A stretch of DNA of 33,276 nt, from the NCBI GenBank assembly GCA_036266835.1, contig DATAXD010000063.1:1-33276 (forward strand), given 5' to 3'. A program made the translations under genes and the position numbers. Source of the DNA: Galbitalea sp036266835. Its GTDB lineage: Bacteria > Actinomycetota > Actinomycetes > Actinomycetales > Microbacteriaceae. The notes under the pieces were generated by a model. It did no database searches. It worked only from the letters and a program-made list of their open reading frames with translations, and was not told the DNA's origin. Shown here one piece after another: positions 1-6,750 of this stretch (the stretch's first letter is position 1; every line of letters starts with the position of its first letter).

Positions 1-363
1 GCCCAGCAGTGGGAGCTCTGCACGTGCGCACCAGAAACGATCGCGCTCACGGCACTTGCGACGGTAATGTCCCGATCGCCCGACCACCTCATCCTTGACA
101 CCGGCAGCAAGGTACTGGGAGCCGACCGCGCGGCATACTCCACCGGGTTCGGGCGCCTACTCGACCATCCGGACGCTCGCCTGACCGGGTTATCCGAGCA
201 TCACGGTACCGTGATCGGCGTCGATCTCCCCATCGGTACTCGAGTGCGGGTGGTTCCCAACCACGTGTGCACGACAGTTAACCTGGCAGACGAGTACCTC
301 GTTCACTCCCCCGACAGCGCACTTTCGACCTGGCCGGTAGATGCGCGAGGACGAAACCGTTAG
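1..363 (+). CDS. D-threonine aldolase / D-serine dehydratase-like PLP enzyme, C-terminal part
   Basis: This gene is cut by the left edge; the frame is open from base 1 to the TAG at 361-363, giving 120 residues. The visible part resembles the C-terminal beta domain of the D-threonine aldolase/eukaryotic-type D-serine dehydratase family, which act on D-amino acids with PLP and a divalent metal. Supporting segments are SRSPDHLILDTGSK, a GLSEHHG stretch, and PNHVCTTVN, where the HxC pair matches the metal-binding His and Cys of the family. The PLP-binding alanine-racemase-like barrel would lie upstream of the window. Its last bases overlap the stop codon of the convergent trpG-like gene. The exact substrate cannot be read from this fragment. 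An internal ATG at 67 is not a convincing start because the frame stays open and family-like before it. Confidence 0.75.
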   Translation, partial: AQQWELCTCAPETIALTALATVMSRSPDHLILDTGSKVLGADRAAYSTGFGRLLDHPDARLTGLSEHHGTVIGVDLPIGTRVRVVPNHVCTTVNLADEYLVHSPDSALSTWPVDARGRNR

Positions 364-950
364 GCGGGAACCCGCCTCGTCTCGACCTGGCGCACGAAAT
401 TGCGGAACAGTTCGAGACCGTTAGCGGTCAGGATGCTCTCCGGGTGAAACTGCACCCCCTCGACCAACAGGCTTTCGTGGCGTACAGCCATGACGTATCC
501 ATCGTCGCGTGATCGTGCGGTGACCACCAGCTCCGCGGGTATCGTCGGTTCCTCGACGATCAGCGAGTGGTATCGGGTCGCCAGGAAGCCACGGTCAAGA
601 CCCGCGAATACCCCGGATCCGTCGTGGTCGATAGCGGACGTCTTGCCGTGCATCTGATGGGTCGCCGGCGAGACACTCGCCCCGTACGCCACCGCGATGC
701 TTTGAAGGCCGAGGCAAACTCCGAGAACAGGCTTCGACCCGGCGAGTTCCCTGACCATCTCGACGTGCCCGGAGCCCTCCGGCGTGCCGGGTCCGGGGCC
801 CAGGAGCACGAAGTCCGAGTCGTGCACCAGTGCCTCGCGGGGTGACAGCTCCCCCGATCGCACGACCTCGGTGTCCACGTCGATCATCCTGAGGTACTGG
901 TAGATGATGTGGGAGAAGCTGTCGTACGCGTCGATGAGCAGCGCTTTCAT
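360..950 (-). CDS. trpG: Anthranilate/aminodeoxychorismate synthase glutamine amidotransferase subunit
   Basis: Class I glutamine amidotransferase of 196 residues that supplies ammonia from glutamine to a chorismate-using partner. It begins MKALLIDAYDSFSH, carries the nucleophile Cys in GVCLGLQS, and ends with the His-Glu pair in VQFHPES, so the Cys-His-Glu triad is complete. The oxyanion-type stretch LLGPGPGTP is also present. The ATG at 950 is chosen because it overlaps the TGA of the upstream TrpE-like gene by four bases (ATGA), a sign of translational coupling; the longer open frame has no family-like sequence. Such subunits can serve tryptophan or folate synthesis (TrpG/PabA), and the sequence alone does not settle which. 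The partner's PIAGT motif favours anthranilate. Confidence 0.88.
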   Translation of the reverse strand: MKALLIDAYDSFSHIIYQYLRMIDVDTEVVRSGELSPREALVHDSDFVLLGPGPGTPEGSGHVEMVRELAGSKPVLGVCLGLQSIAVAYGASVSPATHQMHGKTSAIDHDGSGVFAGLDRGFLATRYHSLIVEEPTIPAELVVTARSRDDGYVMAVRHESLLVEGVQFHPESILTANGLELFRNFVRQVETRRVPA

Positions 951-2464
951 GCCGGCTCTCCATCCGTGATCGCCCGAATGGTCGAACCCATCTTCGCAAG
1001 AGTTTCGAGCCACTCGCTGTCCGGGTCCGAGTCGAGCACAATACCCGCAGATGCCCGGGCCGTGTAGCCGGTCGGCGTCGCGACGATGGTGCGCAGGCTC
1101 AGCGCAAGATTAGCGAACCCGCCGAATCCGATGACCCCGAAGATTCCCGCGTAGATGCCCCGGCGGGAATTCTCGAGGGTCTCAATAATTTCCATGGCGC
1201 TGATCTTCGGAGCACCAGTCACAGTGCCGGCTGGGAAAGTCGCAATGATCACGTCATAGACATCCGAGCCGAGATCCCGGGTTGCCGTCACCGTCGAGAC
1301 GAGGTGATAGACGTGTGAGTACTCCTCGACCTGCATCAGGCTCGTGACCTTCACGCTGCCCGGCACGGCCACTCTCCCGAGATCATTTCGACAGAGGTCG
1401 ACGAGCATGATGTGCTCGGCCGCTTCCTTTGCGTCCTGCCGGAGCCAGGCGACGTTCTCGGCGTTCGTCTTCGCATCCGCGGTCTTGCGCGCCGTACCGG
1501 CGATGGGTCGCATCGTCAGCTCGTCCGCATCCACTCGAACGTGCAATTCCGGACTGCCGCTGATCACCGCCAGGTCACCGAGCGGGATGAAAGCCATGTA
1601 CGGCGATGGATTGATGGCACGCAGTCGTCGGTAGACATCCACGTCGCGGCGGGGTGCGGCGACGGAAATCGGATGCCCGAGCTGCACCTGGTAAATATCT
1701 CCGGCGTGAATGTGGTCGAGAGCGACTCGCGCTGTTTCGACGTACTCCCCCGGCGTAATGGTGAATTGCCCGGACTTTTGCGCGGCGACGGGTGGGAGGT
1801 CGCGATCCCCACTGGTATCCACGTGCGGCGCCGCGGCCGCATCGGCAACGAGTTCTCCGCCGTCCACCGGTTGCCAGAGCTCGCTGCTGGCGACGCTCAG
1901 CACTCCGCGATCGGCGGGCAGGTCGATGTCGATCGTCGCGGAATAGATGCGGAGCACCAGGTCGGGATCCGAATCACCTCGCTCGATGAGAACCGGCAGG
2001 TTCTCCATGTAGCGGACGGCGTCGTAGCTGAACACAGTCACAAAACCGAAGCCGAAACTCGCGTCCGTGGCATCCGGTGCATCGAATCCCGACTGGATGA
2101 ATCGCAGCACGTCCCACAGGTCACTCATGGTGGCGAGCGTGAATACTCCGGCGCTGGTCTGCGAAACGGCATCGAGTCGCTCGAGCCGTCGAGCGGTCCA
2201 CTCCACCAGCGCGGAGACGCCGGTCAGGCGTAGCTCGCCATCGCGCACGGTCAGCTCCAGCACCGGGCCGATCGCGATCAGGGCCCTGTTGGTGTCGGCA
2301 GCCGGACCGCCGAGCGACTCGAAGAGGCAGACCTCGGTTTCGCCGTACCGCTCGCGCAGGTGCAGGAACACGGAAAATGCGCTGTCACCGTAAATCGGCC
2401 ACGAGGTGAGCTGCACAGCGAGTGTGTTGCTCATGGCCCCTACGGTCGCCTGGTCGGTGTTCAT
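947..2464 (-). CDS. trpE: Anthranilate synthase component I-like chorismate-binding enzyme
   Basis: Chorismate-binding enzyme of 505 residues, expected to form anthranilate (or aminodeoxychorismate) from chorismate with ammonia from the coupled amidotransferase. The C-terminal half holds the family core: RPIAGTARKT, EHIMLVDLCRNDLGRV, EEYSHVYHLVS, FPAGTVTGAPK and GIYAGIFGVIG. The Ala in PIAGT is the anthranilate synthase state; PabB enzymes of the E. coli type have Lys there. Near the N terminus LFESLGG looks like a modified LLES tryptophan-feedback segment. ATG 2464 is taken; a TTG six bases upstream and an ATG at 2434 (behind GTAGGGGCC) are alternatives. No other trp genes are adjacent, so this may be a second trpEG pair or the pab pair. 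Confidence 0.85.
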   Translation of the reverse strand: MNTDQATVGAMSNTLAVQLTSWPIYGDSAFSVFLHLRERYGETEVCLFESLGGPAADTNRALIAIGPVLELTVRDGELRLTGVSALVEWTARRLERLDAVSQTSAGVFTLATMSDLWDVLRFIQSGFDAPDATDASFGFGFVTVFSYDAVRYMENLPVLIERGDSDPDLVLRIYSATIDIDLPADRGVLSVASSELWQPVDGGELVADAAAAPHVDTSGDRDLPPVAAQKSGQFTITPGEYVETARVALDHIHAGDIYQVQLGHPISVAAPRRDVDVYRRLRAINPSPYMAFIPLGDLAVISGSPELHVRVDADELTMRPIAGTARKTADAKTNAENVAWLRQDAKEAAEHIMLVDLCRNDLGRVAVPGSVKVTSLMQVEEYSHVYHLVSTVTATRDLGSDVYDVIIATFPAGTVTGAPKISAMEIIETLENSRRGIYAGIFGVIGFGGFANLALSLRTIVATPTGYTARASAGIVLDSDPDSEWLETLAKMGSTIRAITDGEPA

Positions 2465-2526
2465 GCTCAAGTGTCCCGCACGTCAGCGCGTGCTTTCAAA
2501 TCCCGACGTCGGGTGGATGCCGCAGG

Positions 2527-2982
2527 CTATGCGGTGGCGTACCGATGGTGCTCGATGAGCAAGGGAAGTTCTGCCGGTTCGACCGGCACACCGCTCGCCA
2601 GCAGATCGTCGAGGCTCCACCAGCACACGTCCAGCGTGTCGGCACGTTCGTCGGGCGTCCAATGCTCACGAGAGGGCTCGAACCCTGCCGTGCGCACCAC
2701 GTAGTACTCGGCGTGGCCGGTGTCGTGGTCCGCGTTATCCCATTCCACCTCGAAGTCCAACGACCAGACGGGAGATCCCGGGTCGGCGATCCGAAGTCCG
2801 GTTTCCTCGTATAACTCGCGGATCGCGGCATCGTGGTGGGTTTCGCCGGGGTCCACTCCCCCGCCGGGCGTGACCCAGCGCGCAAAACCACTCGTGTCCG
2901 GTGCGATGGTGAGCATCAGCAGGATGTTTCCTGTCTGATCGAATAGCAGGACGCGCGAGGTGAGCCGATGCCCGACCGTCAT
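2527..2982 (-). CDS. Nudix hydrolase
   Basis: Nudix-family pyrophosphohydrolase of 151 residues, cleaving a nucleoside diphosphate linked to some other moiety, with Mg or Mn bound by the Nudix box. The box is complete: Gly-x5-Glu-x7-Arg-Glu-Leu-x-Glu-Glu-x-Gly-Leu, seen as GGVDPGE followed by RELYEETGL around residues 41-63. The start ATG at 2982 has a strong ribosome site, GGAGGGG, five bases upstream. It sits between the TrpE-like gene and the dehydrogenase on the same strand with short gaps, but nothing links its substrate to either. The substrate (mutagenic dNTP, ADP-ribose, diadenosine polyphosphate) cannot be told from the sequence. Confidence 0.9.
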   Translation of the reverse strand: MTVGHRLTSRVLLFDQTGNILLMLTIAPDTSGFARWVTPGGGVDPGETHHDAAIRELYEETGLRIADPGSPVWSLDFEVEWDNADHDTGHAEYYVVRTAGFEPSREHWTPDERADTLDVCWWSLDDLLASGVPVEPAELPLLIEHHRYATA

Positions 2983-3004
2983 GCCGACCCCTCCGCTCGC
3001 AGCC

Positions 3005-3793
3005 TCAGGCGCCGAATTCGCTGACGTCCCCGACGTAACGCGTGTGGTTGGCCGGAACGGGTTCGACCGCGGCCAGCGCGACCTCCGCTGCGAACTCGCT
3101 CACGTCGTAGAGCCGACCGGCCGCTTCGCGCCGCTGCGCGATCGCCTCAGGGTTTGCTCGCTGCAGCAACGTGGCTGTGATGGTGCCTTCGATCATGTCG
3201 CCTGAGACGACCACGAATCCGATCCCCTTTTTGGTGAGTGTCGGGATCAGGTCGCGCAGCGCATCCTCGCCCGCCCGCTTGCTCAGCGCGACGGGTAGGT
3301 ACTCGGGCATGGTCGGCGTGGTCTTAATGAAGTGCGCCTGGTGGCTCGTGACGAAGACGATCCGCGATCCGTCGTGCAGCAGCGGCAACGCGGCGTTCAG
3401 GAGGTCGACTTGGGCGTCGCGATTCAGCCGCATCGCGTAGTCCTCGCCCATTCCGGATTCCATGCCGCCCGATGCGTTCATAACGAGGATGTCGAGGCCG
3501 CCCAGTTTCTCGGAGATCTCCTGAAACATCGCGGCGCGCGCGTCAGGATCGGTCAGGTCGGCGCCGATTGCCATCGCCGACCCGCCAGCCGCCTCGATGG
3601 CGGCGACCAGCTTGAATGCCCTTGCCTCCTTGTTGCGGAAGTTGATCACGACCGTGGCGCCGGCGGCAGCGAGGTAGGCCGCGGTGTCAGCGCCAATACC
3701 CCGGGAAGAGCCGGTCACCAGGGCTCGCGTGCCATCGAGCGAACCGGAAGCAAGAGGACCGGCGTTGGAAGTTTCTGTCACGATGAACGACAT
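3005..3793 (-). CDS. Short-chain dehydrogenase/reductase with atypical active site
   Basis: SDR-family protein of 262 residues with a Rossmann fold. The NAD(P)-binding glycine motif is TGSSRGIG at residues 27-34, the NAG-like turn is NASGG near 106-110, and a catalytic-type Ser lies in FVTSHQ (Ser150). The usual YxxxK catalytic pair is not in register: the helix reads PEYLPVALSKRAGE, so Tyr165 is seven residues before Lys172 and the position four before the Lys is Val168. The family-typical SKRAGE helix is otherwise intact. The protein may use Tyr165 in a rearranged site or may be a divergent subfamily with altered chemistry. No substrate can be assigned. The ATG at 3793 has only a weak ribosome site. 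Confidence 0.85.
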   Translation of the reverse strand: MSFIVTETSNAGPLASGSLDGTRALVTGSSRGIGADTAAYLAAAGATVVINFRNKEARAFKLVAAIEAAGGSAMAIGADLTDPDARAAMFQEISEKLGGLDILVMNASGGMESGMGEDYAMRLNRDAQVDLLNAALPLLHDGSRIVFVTSHQAHFIKTTPTMPEYLPVALSKRAGEDALRDLIPTLTKKGIGFVVVSGDMIEGTITATLLQRANPEAIAQRREAAGRLYDVSEFAAEVALAAVEPVPANHTRYVGDVSEFGA

Positions 3794-3892
3794 TACCGCG
3801 CAGGAGCCTTACAGGTTTTCTTGAGTAGCAGCTTCTGAGTAGCGCGGGTGATACCGTCAATCGAGCGACACACAGGAGGCGCTGTTTCAACC

Positions 3893-4363
3893 ATGGACTT
3901 TCTCCAGATGTATGCATGGATCATTTGGCTCGCCGTGATCCTGATCTTCGTGATCATTGAGGTGATAACGGTCGACTTCACGGGCCTCATGCTCGCCGTC
4001 GGCGGCGTCGGCGGGCTCATCGTGAGCCTATTCAGAGCGCCGTTCTGGGTTCAGGTGCTCGTTGCCGCCGTGATCGCGCTGCTGCTGCTTTTCGCAGTTC
4101 GACCCCCACTGAAACGGATGCTCAACCACGGAAGCGACAAAGCCAAGACCCTGGTCGACGCGCTCATCGGCCAGACCGCTACCGTTGTCAACGACTTCAA
4201 CGGCAAGCCCAATCTTGCGAAACTCGCGAACGGCGAGACCTGGACCGTGGAGCTGGATGGCGCTAAGTCGACGAAGCTGCACGAAGGCGACCACGTGGTC
4301 GTCACCGCCATAAACGGCTCGACGGCAACCGTCGCGCTCGAGACAAGGACTACAACTAAATGA
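3893..4363 (+). CDS. NfeD-like membrane protein
   Basis: Short NfeD-type protein of 156 residues. Two or three hydrophobic helices fill residues 5-75 (YAWIIWLAVILIFVIIEV, a Gly-rich helix, then VLVAAVIALLLLFAV). They are followed by a soluble beta-rich domain (LIGQTATVVNDF to GDHVVVTAINGSTATVAL) that fits the OB-fold of NfeD proteins. The ATG at 3893 is preceded by AGGAGG at 3874-3879; the spacing of 13 is long, but the open frame before it is not protein-like. Its TGA overlaps the ATG of the SPFH gene by four bases. The NfeD-SPFH pairing is a known conserved arrangement linked to organisation of membrane microdomains; NfeD is thought to assist the SPFH partner. Confidence 0.88.
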   Translation: MDFLQMYAWIIWLAVILIFVIIEVITVDFTGLMLAVGGVGGLIVSLFRAPFWVQVLVAAVIALLLLFAVRPPLKRMLNHGSDKAKTLVDALIGQTATVVNDFNGKPNLAKLANGETWTVELDGAKSTKLHEGDHVVVTAINGSTATVALETRTTTK

Positions 4364-5370
4364 ACAACATCCCGTTGGACATCATCCTGGGGATCGTCAT
4401 CCTCATTGTGGTGATCTTCGTGATCGTGACGCTGGCGCGCGCGATCAAGATTGTGCCGCAGGCGACCGCGGGCATCGTCGAGCGGCTCGGCAAATACCAC
4501 AAGACGCTGTTGCCCGGACTGAACGTGCTCGCGCCGTTCGTCGACCGGATGCGTCCACTGATCGATATGCGCGAGCAGGTCGTCTCGTTCCCGCCCCAGC
4601 CCGTCATCACCGAGGACAACCTGGTGGTTTCGATCGACACCGTCGTCTACTTCCAGGTGACGGATGCCCGTGCTGCAACGTACGAGATCCGCAATTACCT
4701 CGGAGCCGTCGAGCAGCTGACTACAACAACTCTTCGTAATGTTGTCGGTGGCCTCAATCTTGAGCAGGCGCTGACCAGCCGTGACAACATCAACAGCCAA
4801 CTGCGTATCGTGCTCGACGAAGCCACCGGCAAATGGGGTATCCGGGTGAGCCGTGTCGAGCTCAAGGCAATCGACCCGCCCGTGTCCATCCAGGACTCGA
4901 TGGAGAAGCAGATGCGCGCTGAGCGTGACAAGCGCGCCGCGATCCTGACGGCCGAAGGTACAAAGCAAGCGCAGATCCTCCAGGCCGAGGGTGAGCGGCA
5001 GGCCGCCATCCTCAACGCGGAGGGTGATGCGAGGGCTCAGGTCCTTCGCGCGGAGGGTGAAGCCAAGGCCATCGAGACGGTCTTTGGCGCGATTCACGAA
5101 GGCAACCCGGACGCCCCTCTTTTGGCGTACCAGTACCTGCAGACTCTTCCCAAGATCGCGGAGGGTGACGCGAGCAAGCTCTGGATCATTCCGAGCGAGC
5201 TCAGTGAGGCGCTGAAGGGCATCTCCGCCGGTTTCTCGGGGACGACCAGCCCGAACTCGTGGGGAGGTCCGTCTTCCTGGGCCGCAGAGCAGGCGGCAAA
5301 GACATCGACATCCGGATCATCGGCGTCAACGCGAAAGCCACCGGCATCGTCGGCGGCTCCGAAGAAATAG
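4360..5370 (+). CDS. SPFH/Band 7 (stomatin-like) membrane protein
   Basis: Stomatin/paraslipin-type protein of 336 residues. An N-terminal membrane anchor at residues 5-25 (DIILGIVILIVVIFVIVTLA) is followed by the Band 7 domain (VPQATAGIVERLGKYHKTL, LIDMREQVVSFPPQPVITEDN, WGIRVSRVELKAI). A long Ala/Glu-rich coiled coil follows at about 180-245 with repeated AEG units, then a Ser/Ala/Pro-rich tail. Proteins of this family oligomerise on the inner face of the membrane and are associated with lipid-raft-like domains and protease control. It is coupled to the NfeD gene by an ATGA overlap and is followed after one base by the GTG of the phosphodiesterase, so the three genes probably form an operon. 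Confidence 0.93.
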   Translation: MNNIPLDIILGIVILIVVIFVIVTLARAIKIVPQATAGIVERLGKYHKTLLPGLNVLAPFVDRMRPLIDMREQVVSFPPQPVITEDNLVVSIDTVVYFQVTDARAATYEIRNYLGAVEQLTTTTLRNVVGGLNLEQALTSRDNINSQLRIVLDEATGKWGIRVSRVELKAIDPPVSIQDSMEKQMRAERDKRAAILTAEGTKQAQILQAEGERQAAILNAEGDARAQVLRAEGEAKAIETVFGAIHEGNPDAPLLAYQYLQTLPKIAEGDASKLWIIPSELSEALKGISAGFSGTTSPNSWGGPSSWAAEQAAKTSTSGSSASTRKPPASSAAPKK

Positions 5371-5371
5371 C

Positions 5372-6181
5372 GTGACCGAACCCGACTCCGCTCGTTTACC
5401 GGATCGAGCATCGACGCGGTCCGCGTGGTTCGAACCGGCGCTTCCGCGCTTGCTCGCGCACCGGGGGCTCGCCGTTGATGCACCCGAAAACACCCTCCTG
5501 GCTTTCGTCAAGGCGCTCGCGGCCGGCGCGACCTACCTCGAGACGGATGTGCATGCCAGCAAGGATGGCGTGGCAGTGCTGTCGCACGACCCGAACCTGG
5601 TGCGAATGGCCGGGCGCCGAGTCCGCGTCAACGAGCTCACCCTCAAAGAGCTGCGAAAAATCGATCTCGGAGAAGGGCAGAGCTTCTCGACCCTGTCAGA
5701 ACTGCTCGACGCCTTCCCCGAGGCTCGATTCAATATAGATATCAAGTCACTCGACGCCGCACGACCCGCGGCGGAGGCCATTCTGAAAGCGAAAGCGACC
5801 GGACGCGTCCTCATCACGTCGTTCAACCGTAAGCGCCGGCATGCAGCCGTGCGCCTCATGCCCGGAGTAGCCAGTTCGCCCTCCCCCGGCGAGATTTTGC
5901 TAGCGGTTCTGGCTGCAAAGTTGAGGCTGTCAGCAGTGGTCAAGTTTGCCTTCCGGCATGTGACCGCCGTGCAGGTGCCTGTCCGTGGCGCCGGGGTTCG
6001 CATCGCGACCCGAGGGGTCATCTCCCGGTTCCACGCTGCCGGGCTCGAGGTCCACATCTGGACCATCAACGATGTCGCGACGATGAAGCGACTCCTCGAT
6101 CTGGGAGTCGACGGACTCTTCACCGATCGAATCGACCTCGCGCTGGGACTGCTGCGCGACGGTAACGCCGCCTCCGCCTGA
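5372..6181 (+). CDS. Glycerophosphodiester phosphodiesterase
   Basis: GDPD-family enzyme of 269 residues that hydrolyses glycerophosphodiesters from phospholipid turnover to glycerol 3-phosphate and an alcohol. Key residues are visible: LLAHRGLAVDAPENT (catalytic His, Arg and the Glu-Asn pair) at about 28-42, LETDVHASKDG (metal-binding Glu and Asp) and LSHDPNL (second catalytic His). At the C terminus come HIWTINDV and GVDGLFTDRID, which close the TIM barrel. The GTG start at 5372 lies one base after the SPFH stop. No signal peptide is seen, so it is probably cytoplasmic. No clear terminator follows it before the rbpA promoter. Confidence 0.93.
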   Translation: MTEPDSARLPDRASTRSAWFEPALPRLLAHRGLAVDAPENTLLAFVKALAAGATYLETDVHASKDGVAVLSHDPNLVRMAGRRVRVNELTLKELRKIDLGEGQSFSTLSELLDAFPEARFNIDIKSLDAARPAAEAILKAKATGRVLITSFNRKRRHAAVRLMPGVASSPSPGEILLAVLAAKLRLSAVVKFAFRHVTAVQVPVRGAGVRIATRGVISRFHAAGLEVHIWTINDVATMKRLLDLGVDGLFTDRIDLALGLLRDGNAASA

Positions 6182-6205
6182 GATCGCCTTCCTGCCAATT
6201 TGCTG

Positions 6206-6232
6206 GGAACTCTCTGAAAACGGCGGGGGGTT
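6206..6232 (+). promoter_or_regulatory. SigR/SigH-type promoter candidate for rbpA
   Basis: GGAAC at 6206-6210 and GTT at 6230-6232, separated by 19 bases, match the GGAAT-N18/19-GTT promoter of the oxidative-stress ECF sigma factors (Streptomyces SigR, mycobacterial SigH). S. coelicolor rbpA is a known SigR target, which makes the match more credible. It lies 66 bases before the rbpA start. A second element, TATAAC at 6259-6264, could be a housekeeping -10, but no well-spaced -35 accompanies it. Confidence 0.5.
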
Positions 6233-6297
6233 GAAAGGAATCGCCCAGCCAAGGGGTTTATAACTTGACAGTGCAATGCGAGTAAGGAGGCCACACA

Positions 6298-6663
6298 ATG
6301 GCAGACCGTAGTTTGCGCGGCATGCGACTTGGAACACAGAGCCTTCAGTCCGAAGAGGGTGTCGAGTTTTCGCCGCGAAAGAAGAGCGTGTACCGCACGC
6401 CGGATGGCAGCACCTTCGAGGTAGTTTTCTCTGCTGAGGCGGAGATTCCGGATGTTTGGGAGTCTCCCAAGAGCGGTCAGGAAGGCATCCTTCTGGATGC
6501 CGCAGGCGTAGCCGTGGAGTCGGAGCAGGCCGAGTCAAAGGCTCCCCGCAGCCACTGGGACATGCTGCTCGAACGGCGTAGTCGTGCCGAGCTTGAGGAA
6601 CTCCTTCAGGAGCGCCTCGCATTCCTTCGCGCTCGTCGAGGCGAGCACAAAATCGGGGCTTAG
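6298..6663 (+). CDS. rbpA: RNA polymerase-binding protein RbpA
   Basis: RbpA, 121 residues, the actinobacterial RNA polymerase-binding activator that stabilises the open complex with the principal sigma factor. The N terminus MADRSLRGMRLGTQSLQSEE is diagnostic. The central RbpA core domain follows (VYRTPDG, VVFSAEAEIPDVWE), and the C-terminal sigma-interaction domain reads HWDMLLERRS and ELEELLQERLAFLRARR. The start is fixed by AAGGAGG at 6285-6291. The core lacks all Cys at the places where zinc-binding homologues carry CxxCG pairs (here TPDG and SPKSG), so it should not bind zinc. A SigR-like promoter lies upstream and a strong terminator follows the stop, indicating a single-gene unit. Confidence 0.97.
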   Translation: MADRSLRGMRLGTQSLQSEEGVEFSPRKKSVYRTPDGSTFEVVFSAEAEIPDVWESPKSGQEGILLDAAGVAVESEQAESKAPRSHWDMLLERRSRAELEELLQERLAFLRARRGEHKIGA

Positions 6664-6719
6664 GCGCCGATCTTGAAAACAAGCACAGCATCGGGTTCTT
6701 TGTAGAGCCGCGATAGCCC

Positions 6720-6750
6720 AAGAGCCAGCGTCCTAGCGCTGGCTCTTTCT
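6720..6750 (+). terminator. Rho-independent terminator after rbpA, overlapping the lnt 3' end
   Basis: Perfect 11-bp arms AAGAGCCAGCG (6720-6730) and CGCTGGCTCTT (6737-6747) enclose a 6-base loop and are followed by TTTCTCTTT. It ends the plus-strand rbpA transcript. The lnt stop codon (6733-6735, minus strand) lies in the loop and lnt's last codons form one arm. Confidence 0.85.

Noticed and set aside
6265..6270. TTGACA as the -35 of rbpA
   Set aside because: Only 27 bases remain to the ATG and the ribosome site occupies the place of the -10.
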